Shown here piece by piece: positions 35,884 through 47,137 of a stretch of DNA of 64,000 bases. Within the stretch, counting starts at the first letter, position 1. Every line of letters starts with the position of its first letter. The notes under the pieces were generated by a model. It saw only the letters and a list, made by a program, of their open reading frames with translations. It searched no databases and had not been told where the DNA came from. The stretch spans positions 2,986,001 through 3,050,000 of the forward strand of contig OX387182.1 of the NCBI GenBank assembly GCA_947561395.2, read 5' to 3'. A program made the position numbers and the translations under genes. This DNA is from Buxus sempervirens. Taxonomy: Eukaryota > Streptophyta > Magnoliopsida > Buxales > Buxaceae.

Positions 35884-38799
35884 TGTAACGCCGTGGATCC
35901 GAGTTTCGTAATGAAAACCGTAACTCATCTTCGAAGGTTAATTGTTCATACAAGATCAATATATCAGAGTGAAGAAAAACATGAATAAAACAATACCTAC
36001 AAAATCAGAGTGCACTATAATCCCAAGCTCAATTATAAAATACAATATCTCAAGTCTAACTCACATGATCTAAGCATTTACCCATAGAGTATCGTCCTCT
36101 CTAAGATCTGAAAACAAAACAAAACGAAATGAGATACGAATATCTCAGTAAGTAGCACATGCATGCTCAAATACATTTTATACAGTTCTAAAACATAAAT
36201 CAGTTATAAAATATATATCAGTGATGATAACACGAATAATTCGATTCCATTATGTAAATCAAATCAATAATAATAATGAACTTTGAGTATTTTGAGAGGT
36301 TAAGACCTAGCTCCAAACAATCCAGTCTAAGAACAACTGCAACATCTCAAATATCCATATCATCACCCTCATGGTGGAAATACATATGACCTCACCCTCA
36401 TGGTGGAAACAGAGTTGCTGCAGCCACTCCCTCATGGAAGGTCTCTCCATCATGGAGGAAACACATAAATGATACTAGCCTTAATCCAAACAAAATAGAG
36501 AGAATTCATTTACTAGCCAAATCAGTAATATCAATTAAAATTAATAAGTCACAGAAGGTCTCATGAAATAAGACTGCCTTAAACTAGGGTAATCTCAATG
36601 TCCACTGTGCCACCTCCTGGCTTATGTGCGAAGCCGAGTACACAATCATCGTCTTATTGCGGGAGAACCCAACCAGTACAGCGAAGGGTTGGCAAGTACT
36701 ATCCAGTCATAGTCCGAGTACACGATAAAATGAGAGAAAGCCGCAGCCCACTAATACAGAAAAGGCCTCATCAAGTACACGATGGAAACACGTGCGTGAA
36801 CAAAGAATTACCACTAGCAAAAAACAATCCTTCCCACTATCTAGCTCCTAAATGGATCCATATAGAGCTATGCCCACTAGACTTTAAAACCAAACCAATC
36901 ATGAAAATCTAGCAAACACAACTCATCTCAATCTCAATCATATCATCCCGAGTACACAGGGCAGCTCTGAGTACATAGGGCATCAACATCCCAAGTACAT
37001 TGGGCATTCCCGAGTACATGGAGGTACAGCATCTACCCAAGTACATGGGCATATCAAACCATCTCTCCAAGTACATGGAGAAAAACCAAATCCAAAATCA
37101 ATTCCAATTCTTCATATTCAGTAAAAATCCTTTTTCATAGAATTTGCATAAAAACCAATTCGATGTAAGTATTTCCATAATCATGACAATCCCGTCTAAT
37201 TCGAGGTGAAATCAAATGCTAATAATCAAGGTTCAACTGTATTCATAATATCAGAAATTGATAGACACAATTCAGTCTAAACAATAAATCTTATAAGCGT
37301 TTTCTTATAGTCTTTCCAATTCCCAAAATAAACTTTGACACTCCCTCTTTATTCACCAATTATTTACCTCACATGAGTAAACATAGAACCAACTGCTTAA
37401 ATAAAATATTTTTCTATAAAATTCCTCTGGAACCTCAACAATTCAATCTCAATAGCAAATTACAAGTTTAGGAGTTAGCATGAAACAATCACATCCAATT
37501 TATAGTCAATTGCTTGCATAAACATAATATTATAAAACATTCCCCTCTCTTTTATTTCATCTCAATTCCCTTATAATTCCTAATTAAAGACATCTTTCAC
37601 TTATCTCAATTCCCATTGAAAACTTCTATTTAATCCATTAAACAAACCCCTAATTGAAACAACAAATAAATGCTAAGAATCGGCAGTTTTTCTTCACTGG
37701 GCGCCTACCATAGGGTGCCTAGGCAGACCCTGGGCGCCCAGCTAAAATTATAGTGCCTCTGGCAATGGGCACCTACCACAGAGGTCTAAGCAGCCCCTAG
37801 GCGCCTAGCCAAAAACGCAAGTGGAGTTTCCGGCAATGCAATTCTCTCCAATTCTGACCATTCCTTTTCACTTCAAACCACTTCCACCCTAACCTAATTC
37901 CTCTAAACAATGTTTTTATGCATAATTGGATTTAATTCAATTATGAAATCAAATTCCAAACATTAGCCGCCATTATCAACCAAAACAGAGTCTACAGCAA
38001 GATCAATCGCACATTCAATTCGATTCTTCAATTCAATCATCCAAAACGACAATCAGAGGTGCTACTTACTTTTTAGATGCTAAATTCGAGTTGCTGAATA
38101 CTCAAATCCTCAAGTAGAATTCTGCAATATCAACTCCAGATCCAAACGATTGTATATCCACTACAAAATTTTTGTTTACTTGATCAGATCTCTACAGATC
38201 TAAATCCTACTTCGCATAATAATAAAGTTCAATGAAATCAAACTTAATCAAGGCCAAACTAACCTAAATTGATTCAAATTTGCTGAATTTAACTGTTCTT
38301 AGATGGACAGAATCGGTTATCGAAATTTCTCTGCAATTCACTTGAACAGAGATCAACGACTAGGTTAATCTCTCTTTGACCTCCACCAAATTCCAGATTT
38401 GATCCCCTCAAACCCTAGCTCCTCCTCTGGCCTCCTTAGCAATCTCTCTTCCGATCGAACAATAAACTAACTAAACAGTCGATCGGAAGTTGAACTCTTT
38501 TTTATAATTGCCACCAGGATTGTTTAAAACCTGATCCTGTGCTTGTCACTCCAGCACTTCCTGCACAAGCACATCTAAGATGCCTTGATTCTACACTTGT
38601 CACACCTCTGAATCACCAAAAGTCAGCCAATAGAAATTTTTGCAATGCTTCACCTATTTAAATAATTCTATCGGACCAATTCGCCTGAAATCTCCGGTTT
38701 GACCGCTTACTCTCCTTGTTTTGAACTTTCCATCAATTAAATTAATTAATAAACATAAAAACCCAATTTTTAATGTTATTAAAAATTCGGGATTTTACA
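35884..38799. mobile_element. Solo-LTR-like element of 2.9 kb, probably Ty3/Gypsy
   Basis: Begins TGTAACGCC and ends GGGATTTTACA (TG...CA ends with TGTAA/TTACA symmetry) and is bounded by a perfect 5-bp duplication, CTAGG, at 35879-35883 and 38800-38804. There is no gag or pol reading frame, so it is a fossil: a solo LTR or an equivalent non-coding derivative. It carries internal subrepeats (CCTCATGGTGGAAA near 36370-36470, AGTACATGGGCAT near 36950-37080, GGGCGCCTA near 37695-37810). The intact target duplication suggests moderate age. Assignment to Gypsy rests only on the style of the ends and its length. Confidence 0.75.
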
Positions 38800-38912
38800 C
38801 TAGGCCAGGCCTTTATCAGGAAAAAAAAAGTTTCTAACTCTTGATTGCGTTGGATGTACAACAACACATGCAATTCGTATGCATATAACTTAAATGATTA
38901 TTTTATTATTCA

Positions 38913-39077
38913 CTAGGGGTAACACGTGTAGTACTACACATATGTAGCTATACATATGAACTTAAACCAACATACCGAACAATTACGTACATGGCTAGGT
39001 AGTTATCAAGGGGATGTGGGAATCATTCCAATTTTAGTTGATGTGTAACTAATCTATGCTATTAATAAAGCTAGAGA
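38913..39077 (-). mobile_element. Small Helitron, minus strand (about 165 bp)
   Basis: On the minus strand the sequence ends in the perfect palindrome GTGTAGTACTACAC, then 10 nt, then CTAG followed by T (38912), a textbook Helitron 3' end. The 5' end is placed at TCTCTAGCTTTATTAATAG near 39077 and is less certain. The 3' end resembles that of 11219-11447. Confidence 0.6.
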
Positions 39078-40305
39078 ATATTTCACAATTTTTGGCCTGC
39101 CTTTTTCATTGCTATACATGATCCTTTCAAACCCTAAAAAAACTCTATTATCCTAGAGAAAACTACCTCCTATCTTATCAATAACTAATCTTAAAAACCT
39201 ATGATATTGAAAAGTCTCAGGTCAACTACCAAATACGCGCAATGCAGGAGTGTATGTGCCTCCTCTAGTATAAGAATAATGAACGTTGAATAGCTTTCTC
39301 TATGTGCACATCAGTGGGGAATGAAAAGGTTTTCCCAAACAACAAACAATACATGTAAAAGGTCTCTATTAGAGATATTGATGACAATATGCGATATTTT
39401 GAACCGGTTAGACCATTTTGCTGGTTTGGTTAATGCTAAATTGAAAAATACGCCTTTTTAAGAAATTCAAAAATGAAGATACTCATGGTAGATTCGATTG
39501 AATTTCGGTCAAATATAGATTGATGTAAAAGAAAAAAATTATCAGTTCAAATGCCGATTAAGCATGATTCGAACCATTGACAACCCTAATTCTATATTTG
39601 GGTTTCCATAATAACATGGGCTTTTACGTAGGTGGCACAAGCCCTAAATTGAGCGAAACTAGAGAACATGCCCAAAATTCAATCTTACACTCAACCCAGC
39701 CCAAAATATTGAGCTCAACCCTTTTAAAGCCCACGCCTCAACTGGGCCTTGGGCTAACACTTCCTTATAACATTACAAAATTATTTTGGGCTGGGCACAT
39801 GATCCATAGGCCACCTCCTTAAGAAAAAGGGAAAATGGGTTTTTAGTTATGGAAACTGGGTTTTCTTAAAGTATTAAGAAAAAACCTTTAGTTAAAGGTT
39901 TGTAAAGTGATGCTGGAGGGCTTTAACAAGTAGAAGTTTATGCAGGATGACATCCTCTACACTTTTCCCTTAGACTTTGAGAGAGGAGATCCCTTAGACT
40001 TTGAGAGAGGAGAAGATATCGGCTGCCGCCATTTACTGCTTTGATCCCTTACACTCTCAATATCAAGCTTTCTTCAACAAACAAATTTTGCCGACAACTA
40101 TTGGATATTCCATGTGTCATTATCTCAATCAAGCAGCACTAATAGCTGCAATAAATGTGAGAAATATGCTACTACGTGGAGCATTTAACAATTAATATTT
40201 TTTAAAATAAAAAAATATCCGTACATTTATGACAAGAAAAAATTTCAAATTGTCAATATTTCTTACAATAAGATACATGGGTTGTGGGTCCTACAATTTA
40301 AAATA
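39078..40305. repeat. Intergenic, with a perfect 24-bp tandem duplication (39967-40014)
   Basis: CCCTTAGACTTTGAGAGAGG plus GA(G/T)-type ending occurs twice head to tail at 39967 and 39991. The rest of the stretch is AT-rich; near 39400-39780 GGCC/GGGTT words hint at an eroded hAT, but no ends could be paired. Confidence 0.7.
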
Positions 40306-40453
40306 CCTATACTATGTTTAACACGAGAAGGCCCTTTGGAAATCAGACAATAGTAAGAACTGCCTCAATTTTTTAAAAACTAAATAATTTATTGCAAAAC
40401 AGTTCTCTCCCTGTCTACTTTTGTTGTCCGTGCAGTATTGCACATCCATCTAC
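40306..40453 (+). mobile_element. Small Helitron (about 148 bp)
   Basis: The start CCTATACTATGTTTAACACG plus AGAAGGCC closely matches the neighbour at 40493. The 3' part has the hairpin GTGCAGTATTGCAC followed by ATCCATCTAC and T. The terminal CTAC departs by one base from the usual CTAG. Confidence 0.5.
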
Positions 40454-40492
40454 TTTTTTTTTTAATATATGAGGCCACAATGGTATAACTTA

Positions 40493-40738
40493 TCTTTACT
40501 ATATTTAACGCGAGAAGGCCTCTTGGGAAGCGTGTCTAACATAATTTGCAACTTTCCAAAAAAACCCTTTCTCACATTGTTAAGATTCATTAATTAAATT
40601 AAAGGGATGTACTTGTCATAACAACTCAATTCCCTTCGGTTAGAAGTTAAGCTCTAACTGTTCCCTTTACATCCTTTCTCTCATGCAATATTGCACATGA
40701 CCCTTTCTCACATGCAATGCTGCACATGCACCTGCTAG
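40493..40738 (+). mobile_element. Small Helitron (246 bp)
   Basis: Starts TCTTTACTATATTTAACGCG after an A and ends in two successive hairpin-like words (CATGCAATATTGCACATG and CATGCAATGCTGCACATG) followed by CACCTGCTAG. The following base is G instead of the expected T. Its body aligns with the minus-strand element at 11219-11447. It lies about 300 bp upstream of the SIR start codon. Confidence 0.6.
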
Positions 40739-41036
40739 GTTATGTTAAGTGTAAGGTGTTGTGGGAGGATATTGGGAAATGGCATTGCTGTCCAGGTTCA
40801 ACGAATCTCAAGGCCTAAATGTTCTCGTCGCCTCTTCGCCACCCAAGGTGGCTGGAATTCTGACCACATTTGACTGTTATTGGCATTTCCGGCGGCTGGG
40901 TTCGCCACTCGTAGCTCTCAAAATACGTAAAAGAGGAAAACAGAAAAAATCAAAGACGAAAGGGAAAGAACCCTAAATTTTCTGGGATTTTGGCTTCTGT
41001 TTCGATTCCAAGTTTCAAAATCCAAGTATACCTGTG

Positions 41037-44000
41037 ATGGCGTCATCCGTCGGAGCTCCGAACGCCGGCGTCCTCAATGATCGGAAGCATCAGATTAGGA
41101 AGTTTTGTGGTTGGAGATCTTCGAGCTCCGTTGCTCTGAGTCGATGCGTTCATGTCTTGCCTGTGTCGTCGTCGAATCCTTCGTTCATAAGCGCCGTCTC
41201 AACGGTGGGGTTTCTACAGTCATCCGATCAGCTTTGAATTTTGAATCTGAGCTTCTGGTTTATGTTCTGATGGTAGATTAAAAATGACTGTTGTCTAGTG
41301 TCTTTTATTTAACTTGATTGATACAATCTTGTCCAAATTTCCACCTTTTTTCTTTGTTTCGATGAGCTCCTGGTTCTTAATGATTGTTGTCTAGTGTCTT
41401 TTATTTAACTTGATTGGTACAGTCTTTTTCAGATTTCCACCTTTTTTCTATGTTTTGATGATCTCCTGGTTCTTTGCTAATCCTTGTTAAGTGTTATTGT
41501 CAGAAATCCACGTATATCTCCCGCTTCGTAAAAATTTTTGTTTATTGATCTCTGCGAGTCGTCCCCTGTGAAAGAATCGAAATCCCAATTGCATGCAAAT
41601 TCATGTTCGTTGCCTTTATTTCTTTGATCTTTTCTTTTTACTGCTTGTCTTTTCTCAAGCAGCTTTCTTTTAATGCTGTTGCTTTTTTATCATTAAACTG
41701 GTCTCTTAGTTTCAGAAATTCTGCATTGTTGCTTGCAATAGCTATTTGAAGAAGCAACACTTGTGCTTCCTATATGAAAACCGGTTGAATATCAGATCAA
41801 ATGTGCATCAAGCAAATATTTGAAAGTATTTTTGTTGACATTCATCAGATGTTAAGCCAGAAATATTTATTAAGCACTAAACATAAAAACTAAAGAGTAA
41901 TCGAAGGATATTTGTTAAGTTCAAAGCCTTAGAATGAGAGGGAAACATTTGGTACAAAAGAAGACTCTGGATTAGAACTGAAATTTCAGTATTGATTTCA
42001 ATTTTTATGGTCTATTTACTCTTTTTATTGTTATCATTTCATTATTCTCATAAATTCTGTTTGTTTTGAATTTTTCAATTGCTTTTTTTGTTGTAAACTC
42101 TGAACCTTGTGGAAAATGCCTTGCAAAATTGGCAGAAATGTTGGAAAATAATGTTGAGAATTTTTAGTTTTTAGTCTCTGTTTTTTTCACTGGGAAATGG
42201 GGGAAAATATATTTTTCTAGAATTTAAAATTTTCCTCGTGTTTGTTTTAATGGAAAATTTAAAACTGGGGAAACATCTTTTCCTAATTGCTGAAAAAAAT
42301 AGAGGAAAAGAACTTCTGCTATTTTTTTACGGAAGTTATTTTCCAGAGGAAAAGTTAAATTACCACCACTACACCATCACTATGACCACCACTGCTAATA
42401 AACCAAAGTCTCTTTTAGTAAGGATAGATAAAACAAGTCAAGATATAACAGAACAAAAATAGAATATTCAGTTCTTTTCTGATTCTTTTCAAAATATTTC
42501 AAATATTCAAACCAAAAAGTTACTATTGTTCAAATGATACAACCAAGCCACTGCCAAAAATTTACGACTTAGTTGATTAACTAAGATATTTATTAAGATG
42601 CAGAAAATAAAAATTTCAATCATAACATTTTACGATAATTTGTATGCATAGAGCAAGGTTAAAGAATTGAACCAAAATTTGTACTCCACTATGACATGCA
42701 TCATGGGATCCATCAACACCAATAACTTGCCTTAATAAAAGTAAGGCTGAGTTATTTTAGTTAGTTTACTCGGAACCATTAATTAGTTCATTGTGGATAA
42801 ACCAACCCCACCCCCAAACTCCTCCTCCTCCTCGAGGGTAATCAAGGTATAAAACCAACAAAAAATCGGTCTTAGTATGTGTTCTTTCTAGATTGAAAAG
42901 AATAAAAAAAAAGAGAGGAAAAATCTTTTCCTGAAATTTTTATACTAGATATTGGAAAATGTTTTCAATTGAAACAAACAGAACCTTAAGCCTAGTTATT
43001 TTCCATGCTTAACTCCTTGTTGCCCGCTGCCTCTGAAAGGCTAGAGTCATTGGCGACTTCTATCTAACAGTTGTCATCATAGTCACTGGCAGAATTTTTA
43101 TCTCATCACATGTTGCCATTAATGCTAATATTGCCAGAATCCTCTCGTCCTATCTTTTCTGTGTCGGGGGCTTACAAGAAATAGATCTTAGCTCAGTAAA
43201 ATACTGTCTTTCCAACTTGAATAACAAAGTCGTTCAAGAAAATAGGCTGGTTTTGCTGCTGGCATCTGTCTCTGATCTCCATTATTTCTAGAGTTTGGTG
43301 AGAAATCCTAGCTTTTCTCTTAAGGTATTTTTATGAACTTTTTTTTCTTCTAATTGTATTGATTTTGTGCCAAACAAACACTGCCTTAAGGTTATTAAAT
43401 TGCTAGATGAAGTTAGTGATCCTGTTGGATTTCAGTGGTGCATGTTGATGATGTCTTCTATGTTTGTGAACCACTTCTTTGTTCAACCTCACTTCTTGCC
43501 ATTTAATAGAAAGTAACCTATTGATGGCTGGAGTTTAAACTGACATTCTTGTAGCGCTGGTAAAATATGCGTGTTCTCACTTTCTCCTGAAGTTTTTACC
43601 TGAGAAATCATTTCTGTTTTTTCATTTTCGTGAATAAGCTCGATGTTCTATTATTTATACATTAATTTTGGAAATAAATAGCCATGATCTTTTATTCTTG
43701 AGGTGTTGTACCTTGAATTAATCTGTTTATGTGTTTTGGCATTGTTTCCTTTTGCAGCCCGTAAAGCTAGACACTTCCACTGAGCCTAAACGCAGCAAGG
43801 TTGAGATATTCAAAGAGCAAAGTAACTTCTTGAGATACCCTCTTAATGAGGAACTGCTGACAGAAGCTCCAAATATAAATGAGACTGCTACACAATTAAT
43901 CAAGTTCCATGGAAGCTATCAACAATATAACAGAGATGAGCGAGGTCCCAAGTCATACCAGTTTATGCTTCGAACTAAGAATCCTTGTGGTAAAGTCTCT

Positions 44001-46779
44001 AAAAATCTCTACCTAGCCATGGATGATCTTGCAGATAAGTTTGGTATTGGCACTCTTCGTCTGACAACAAGACAAACATTTCAGCTGCATGGTATTCTGA
44101 AGAAGGATCTCAAGACAGTAATGAGTACTATCATTAAAAGTATGGGATCGACCCTTGGTGCCTGCGGTGACCTGAATAGAAATGTTCTTGCTCCTGCGGC
44201 ACCATTTTCAAGAAAAGATTACTTGTTTGCACAGGAGACTGCTGATAAGATTGCTGCACTTCTTACTCCTCAATCAGGGGCCTACTATGATTTGTGGGTT
44301 GATGGGGAGAAGATTATGTCAGCAGAGCCACCTGATGTAGTGAAAGCCCGTAATGACAATTCACATGGAACAAACTTCCCTCATTGCCCAGAGCCCATTT
44401 ATGGCACTCAGTTCTTGCCAAGAAAGTTTAAAATTGCAGTGACCGTGCCCACAGATAACTCGGTGGATATTCTGACAAATGATATTGGCGTCGTCTTAGT
44501 TTCTGATGCTGAGGGTGAACCTCAGGGATTCAATATTTATGTAAGATGTCTATTTCAGGGTGCCTCTTATATTTTACAGGAAGTTACTAATTATGTCTTT
44601 GCAGGTCGGAGGCGGAATGGGAAGAACACATAGGTTGGAGACTACTTTTCCCCGTTTGGGTGAGCCACTTGGTTATGTGCCAAAAGAGGACATACTATAT
44701 GCTGTGAAAGCAATTGTTGTTACACAGAGAGAAAATGGGAGAAGAGATGACCGGAAGTATAGCAGAATGAAATATTTGATAAGCTCATGGGGAATTGAAA
44801 AGTTCAAAAGTGTTGTTGAGCAATACTATGGCAAGAAATTTGAGCCTTTCCAAGAGTTACCAGAATGGGAATTTAAGAGCTATTTGGGATGGAATGAGCA
44901 GGTCTGCCCCTCGGATTTAGATCCACTACTACTAAATATGCGGAGTATATAATTCTTTCTTCAGATACCATCATTCTCATCAACATTTTGTTAAATTGTT
45001 TGATATGCCTGGCTGACAGGATATGTGCTACAATTTTCTACCAATGTGAAGTTTTTTGCTACTGATTCTCTCTCTCATGAATGATTATATGTTGCATGGC
45101 AGGGTAATGGTAGCTTGTTTTGTGGGCTCCATGTTGATAACGGACGTATTGGTGGAGTAATGAAGAAAACTTTAAGGGAGGTAATTGAAAAGTACAACTT
45201 GAGTGTGCGTCTTACACCAAATCAGAACATTATCTTGTGTGATATTCGTCGTGCTTGGAGACGTCCCATCAACTTAGTCCTTGCACAAGCTGGATTGCTG
45301 GTAAGATCTCTTTCTTTTCAGTTTATGTTAACATGATATCTGCCCAACCTCTTGTCTTTGATCTCAACCCAAGCAAAGATGATATGAAGTTTTGATAAAA
45401 AATAATGTGGTTGGAATTTATTGAGGGATGAGTCAAGGTCTATCTAGTTTGCATGTCTTGTTCACCTATTGCAGATTTGGAAAATCCAAATGACTTACAG
45501 TTAGAAAGTTAAATTCCTATTGAAGGATAAATTGGTAACTGGTAAGGTTTAGATTCCAAAGTGAGTGAATTTAGCTAAATGACTGGTTTCTGTGAAAATC
45601 TTCCACGTAATGGAAAAAAGAGAGGCATTCTAGTGTATCTGAGGGAAGTCACTCGAGTCTGCAATTTGTTGTCTTGCAGCTACTTTTTTAAAACAATCCA
45701 TGTATAAGACCCTACAGCTGGTTTTTGATGTGAGACCATGTGCTTCAGGAATTGTCACTAAATATCTAACTGATTCTGGCTTGTGAACAGCAACCTAAGT
45801 ATGTAGATCCCCTCAACCTAACTGCAATGGCATGTCCTGCATTCCCACTATGCCCGCTGGCAATCACTGAAGCTGAAAGGGGGATACCTGATATCCTCAA
45901 GCGGGTTCGAGCAGTATTTGAGAAGGTAAACTATGGCTAGATATGAGTCTTTTTATAACTGTATCAAAGGCGTAACATACCAACAACCCTGTCATATGAT
46001 AATTATGAAGGAAAGTTTTAGCATACCATTTGTGGTTACAGGTTGGACTCAAGTACAATGAGTCAGTGGTGATAAGGGTAACTGGATGTCCCAATGGTTG
46101 TGCAAGACCCTACATGGCTGAGCTGGGATTAGTTGGTGATGGACCCAACAGCTATCAGGTATTTGAAGCTTTATTTCCATTGAAATCTTAAACGGTCAAG
46201 TGTCATCACATTTTCAGATACTCCAAGAAAATTATGGGAAATTTTTCACTGTAAAAATAAAAGAAATTGATATGTGTTGATCTTGTTTGAACAGATATGG
46301 CTTGGGGGAGAACCCAATCAGACCTCACTAGCAAAATGCTTCATGAACAAGGTGAAGATTCAAGACCTGGAAAAAGTTCTGGAGCCTCTGTTCTATACTT
46401 GGAAACGCAAGCGACTAGCGAAAGAATCATTTGGTGGCTTCACCAATCGAATGGTGAGGATCCCACAATATATATATATATTAGTTGCCTTCTAGCCAAT
46501 CTGATCTTAATTAGGACAAATAAAATAAGGGAGTAGAGAGAAACATGTTAAGCTGACTGTAATTCTTCTCAGGGCTTTGAGAAACTTCAGGAGATAGTTG
46601 AGAATTGGAAAGGGCCAGAGCATGCTCCAACACGGTTCAATTTGAAGCTTTTTTCTGATAAGGAGACATATGAAGCCATGGATGAGCTTGCAAGGCTGCA
46701 AAACAAAAGTGCGCACCAGTTGGCCATCGAAGTAATTCGTAATTTTGTTGCTGCTCAACAAAATGGCAAGAGCACATGA
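41037..46779 (+). CDS. SIR: Ferredoxin-sulfite reductase, plastid
   Basis: Reduces sulfite to sulfide with six electrons from ferredoxin, in the plastid sulfate assimilation pathway. Eight exons: 41037-41204, 43758-44540, 44605-44901, 45103-45300, 45791-45925, 46042-46158, 46295-46453, 46573-46779; 687 aa. Residues 1 to about 55 are a Ser/Arg-rich transit peptide ([17 protein letters not shown]). The siroheme/4Fe-4S ligands are C497 and C503 (CPAFPLC) and C543 and C547 (TGCPNGC). [18 protein letters not shown] and NDNSHGTNF are also conserved. The protein aligns throughout with Arabidopsis SIR and shows no break. The ATG at 41037 begins the transit peptide. Intron 1 is 2.55 kb with a tandem duplication. 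The stop is 358 bp from the convergent gene ending at 47138. Confidence 0.98.
41284..41475. repeat. Tandem duplication, 96-bp unit, in SIR intron 1
   Basis: Copies start at 41284 and 41380, each reading ATGAYTGTTGTCTAGTGTCT at the left and ending near CTCCTGGTTCTT. They differ at scattered positions. Confidence 0.9.
41476..43757 (+). other. Rest of SIR intron 1
   Basis: T-rich intronic sequence with no recognised element. A short CTCCTCCTCCTC run lies near 42821. Confidence 0.6.
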
Positions 46780-47137
46780 TATCTCTGTCTCTCTTTCCTT
46801 TCTGGTGTTGCTGTTTGTCAGCTTGAGAAGTTTTGATTTTTTGAAATATTTTTGGAGTAAAAAAAATGTTAGAGCGTATTTATTTTCCGTTAATGCTTCA
46901 GATATACTTAAAACTCGATGTTATACCCTCTTTTCCTCTTTTTCTATTTTTAAGTCTCTCATATTCCTTGGGAGAATGAAAGAAAAGCTATTGTTGCTTA
47001 AACACATGATCATATTAGAAGAAATATCTAACTTTTCAGGCTATATAGAAAGAAAATATGGAGAATCAAGCTGTTGGTCCCTCCTACGTTATTCTTATGT
47101 ACAAAAGAAACATAAATGTGCCAAATTATCCATTCTC
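46780..47137. other. Convergent 3' region between SIR and the coiled-coil gene
   Basis: This 358-bp spacer must hold the 3' UTRs and polyadenylation sites of two genes pointing at each other, so the transcripts may overlap. It is AT-rich; no canonical AATAAA was picked out with confidence. Confidence 0.6.

Noticed and set aside
39377-39590. Possible hAT ends (GACAATATGCG... and CATTGACAACCCTAAT)
   Set aside because: The left end does not form a convincing inverted repeat with the right, and no target duplication was found.
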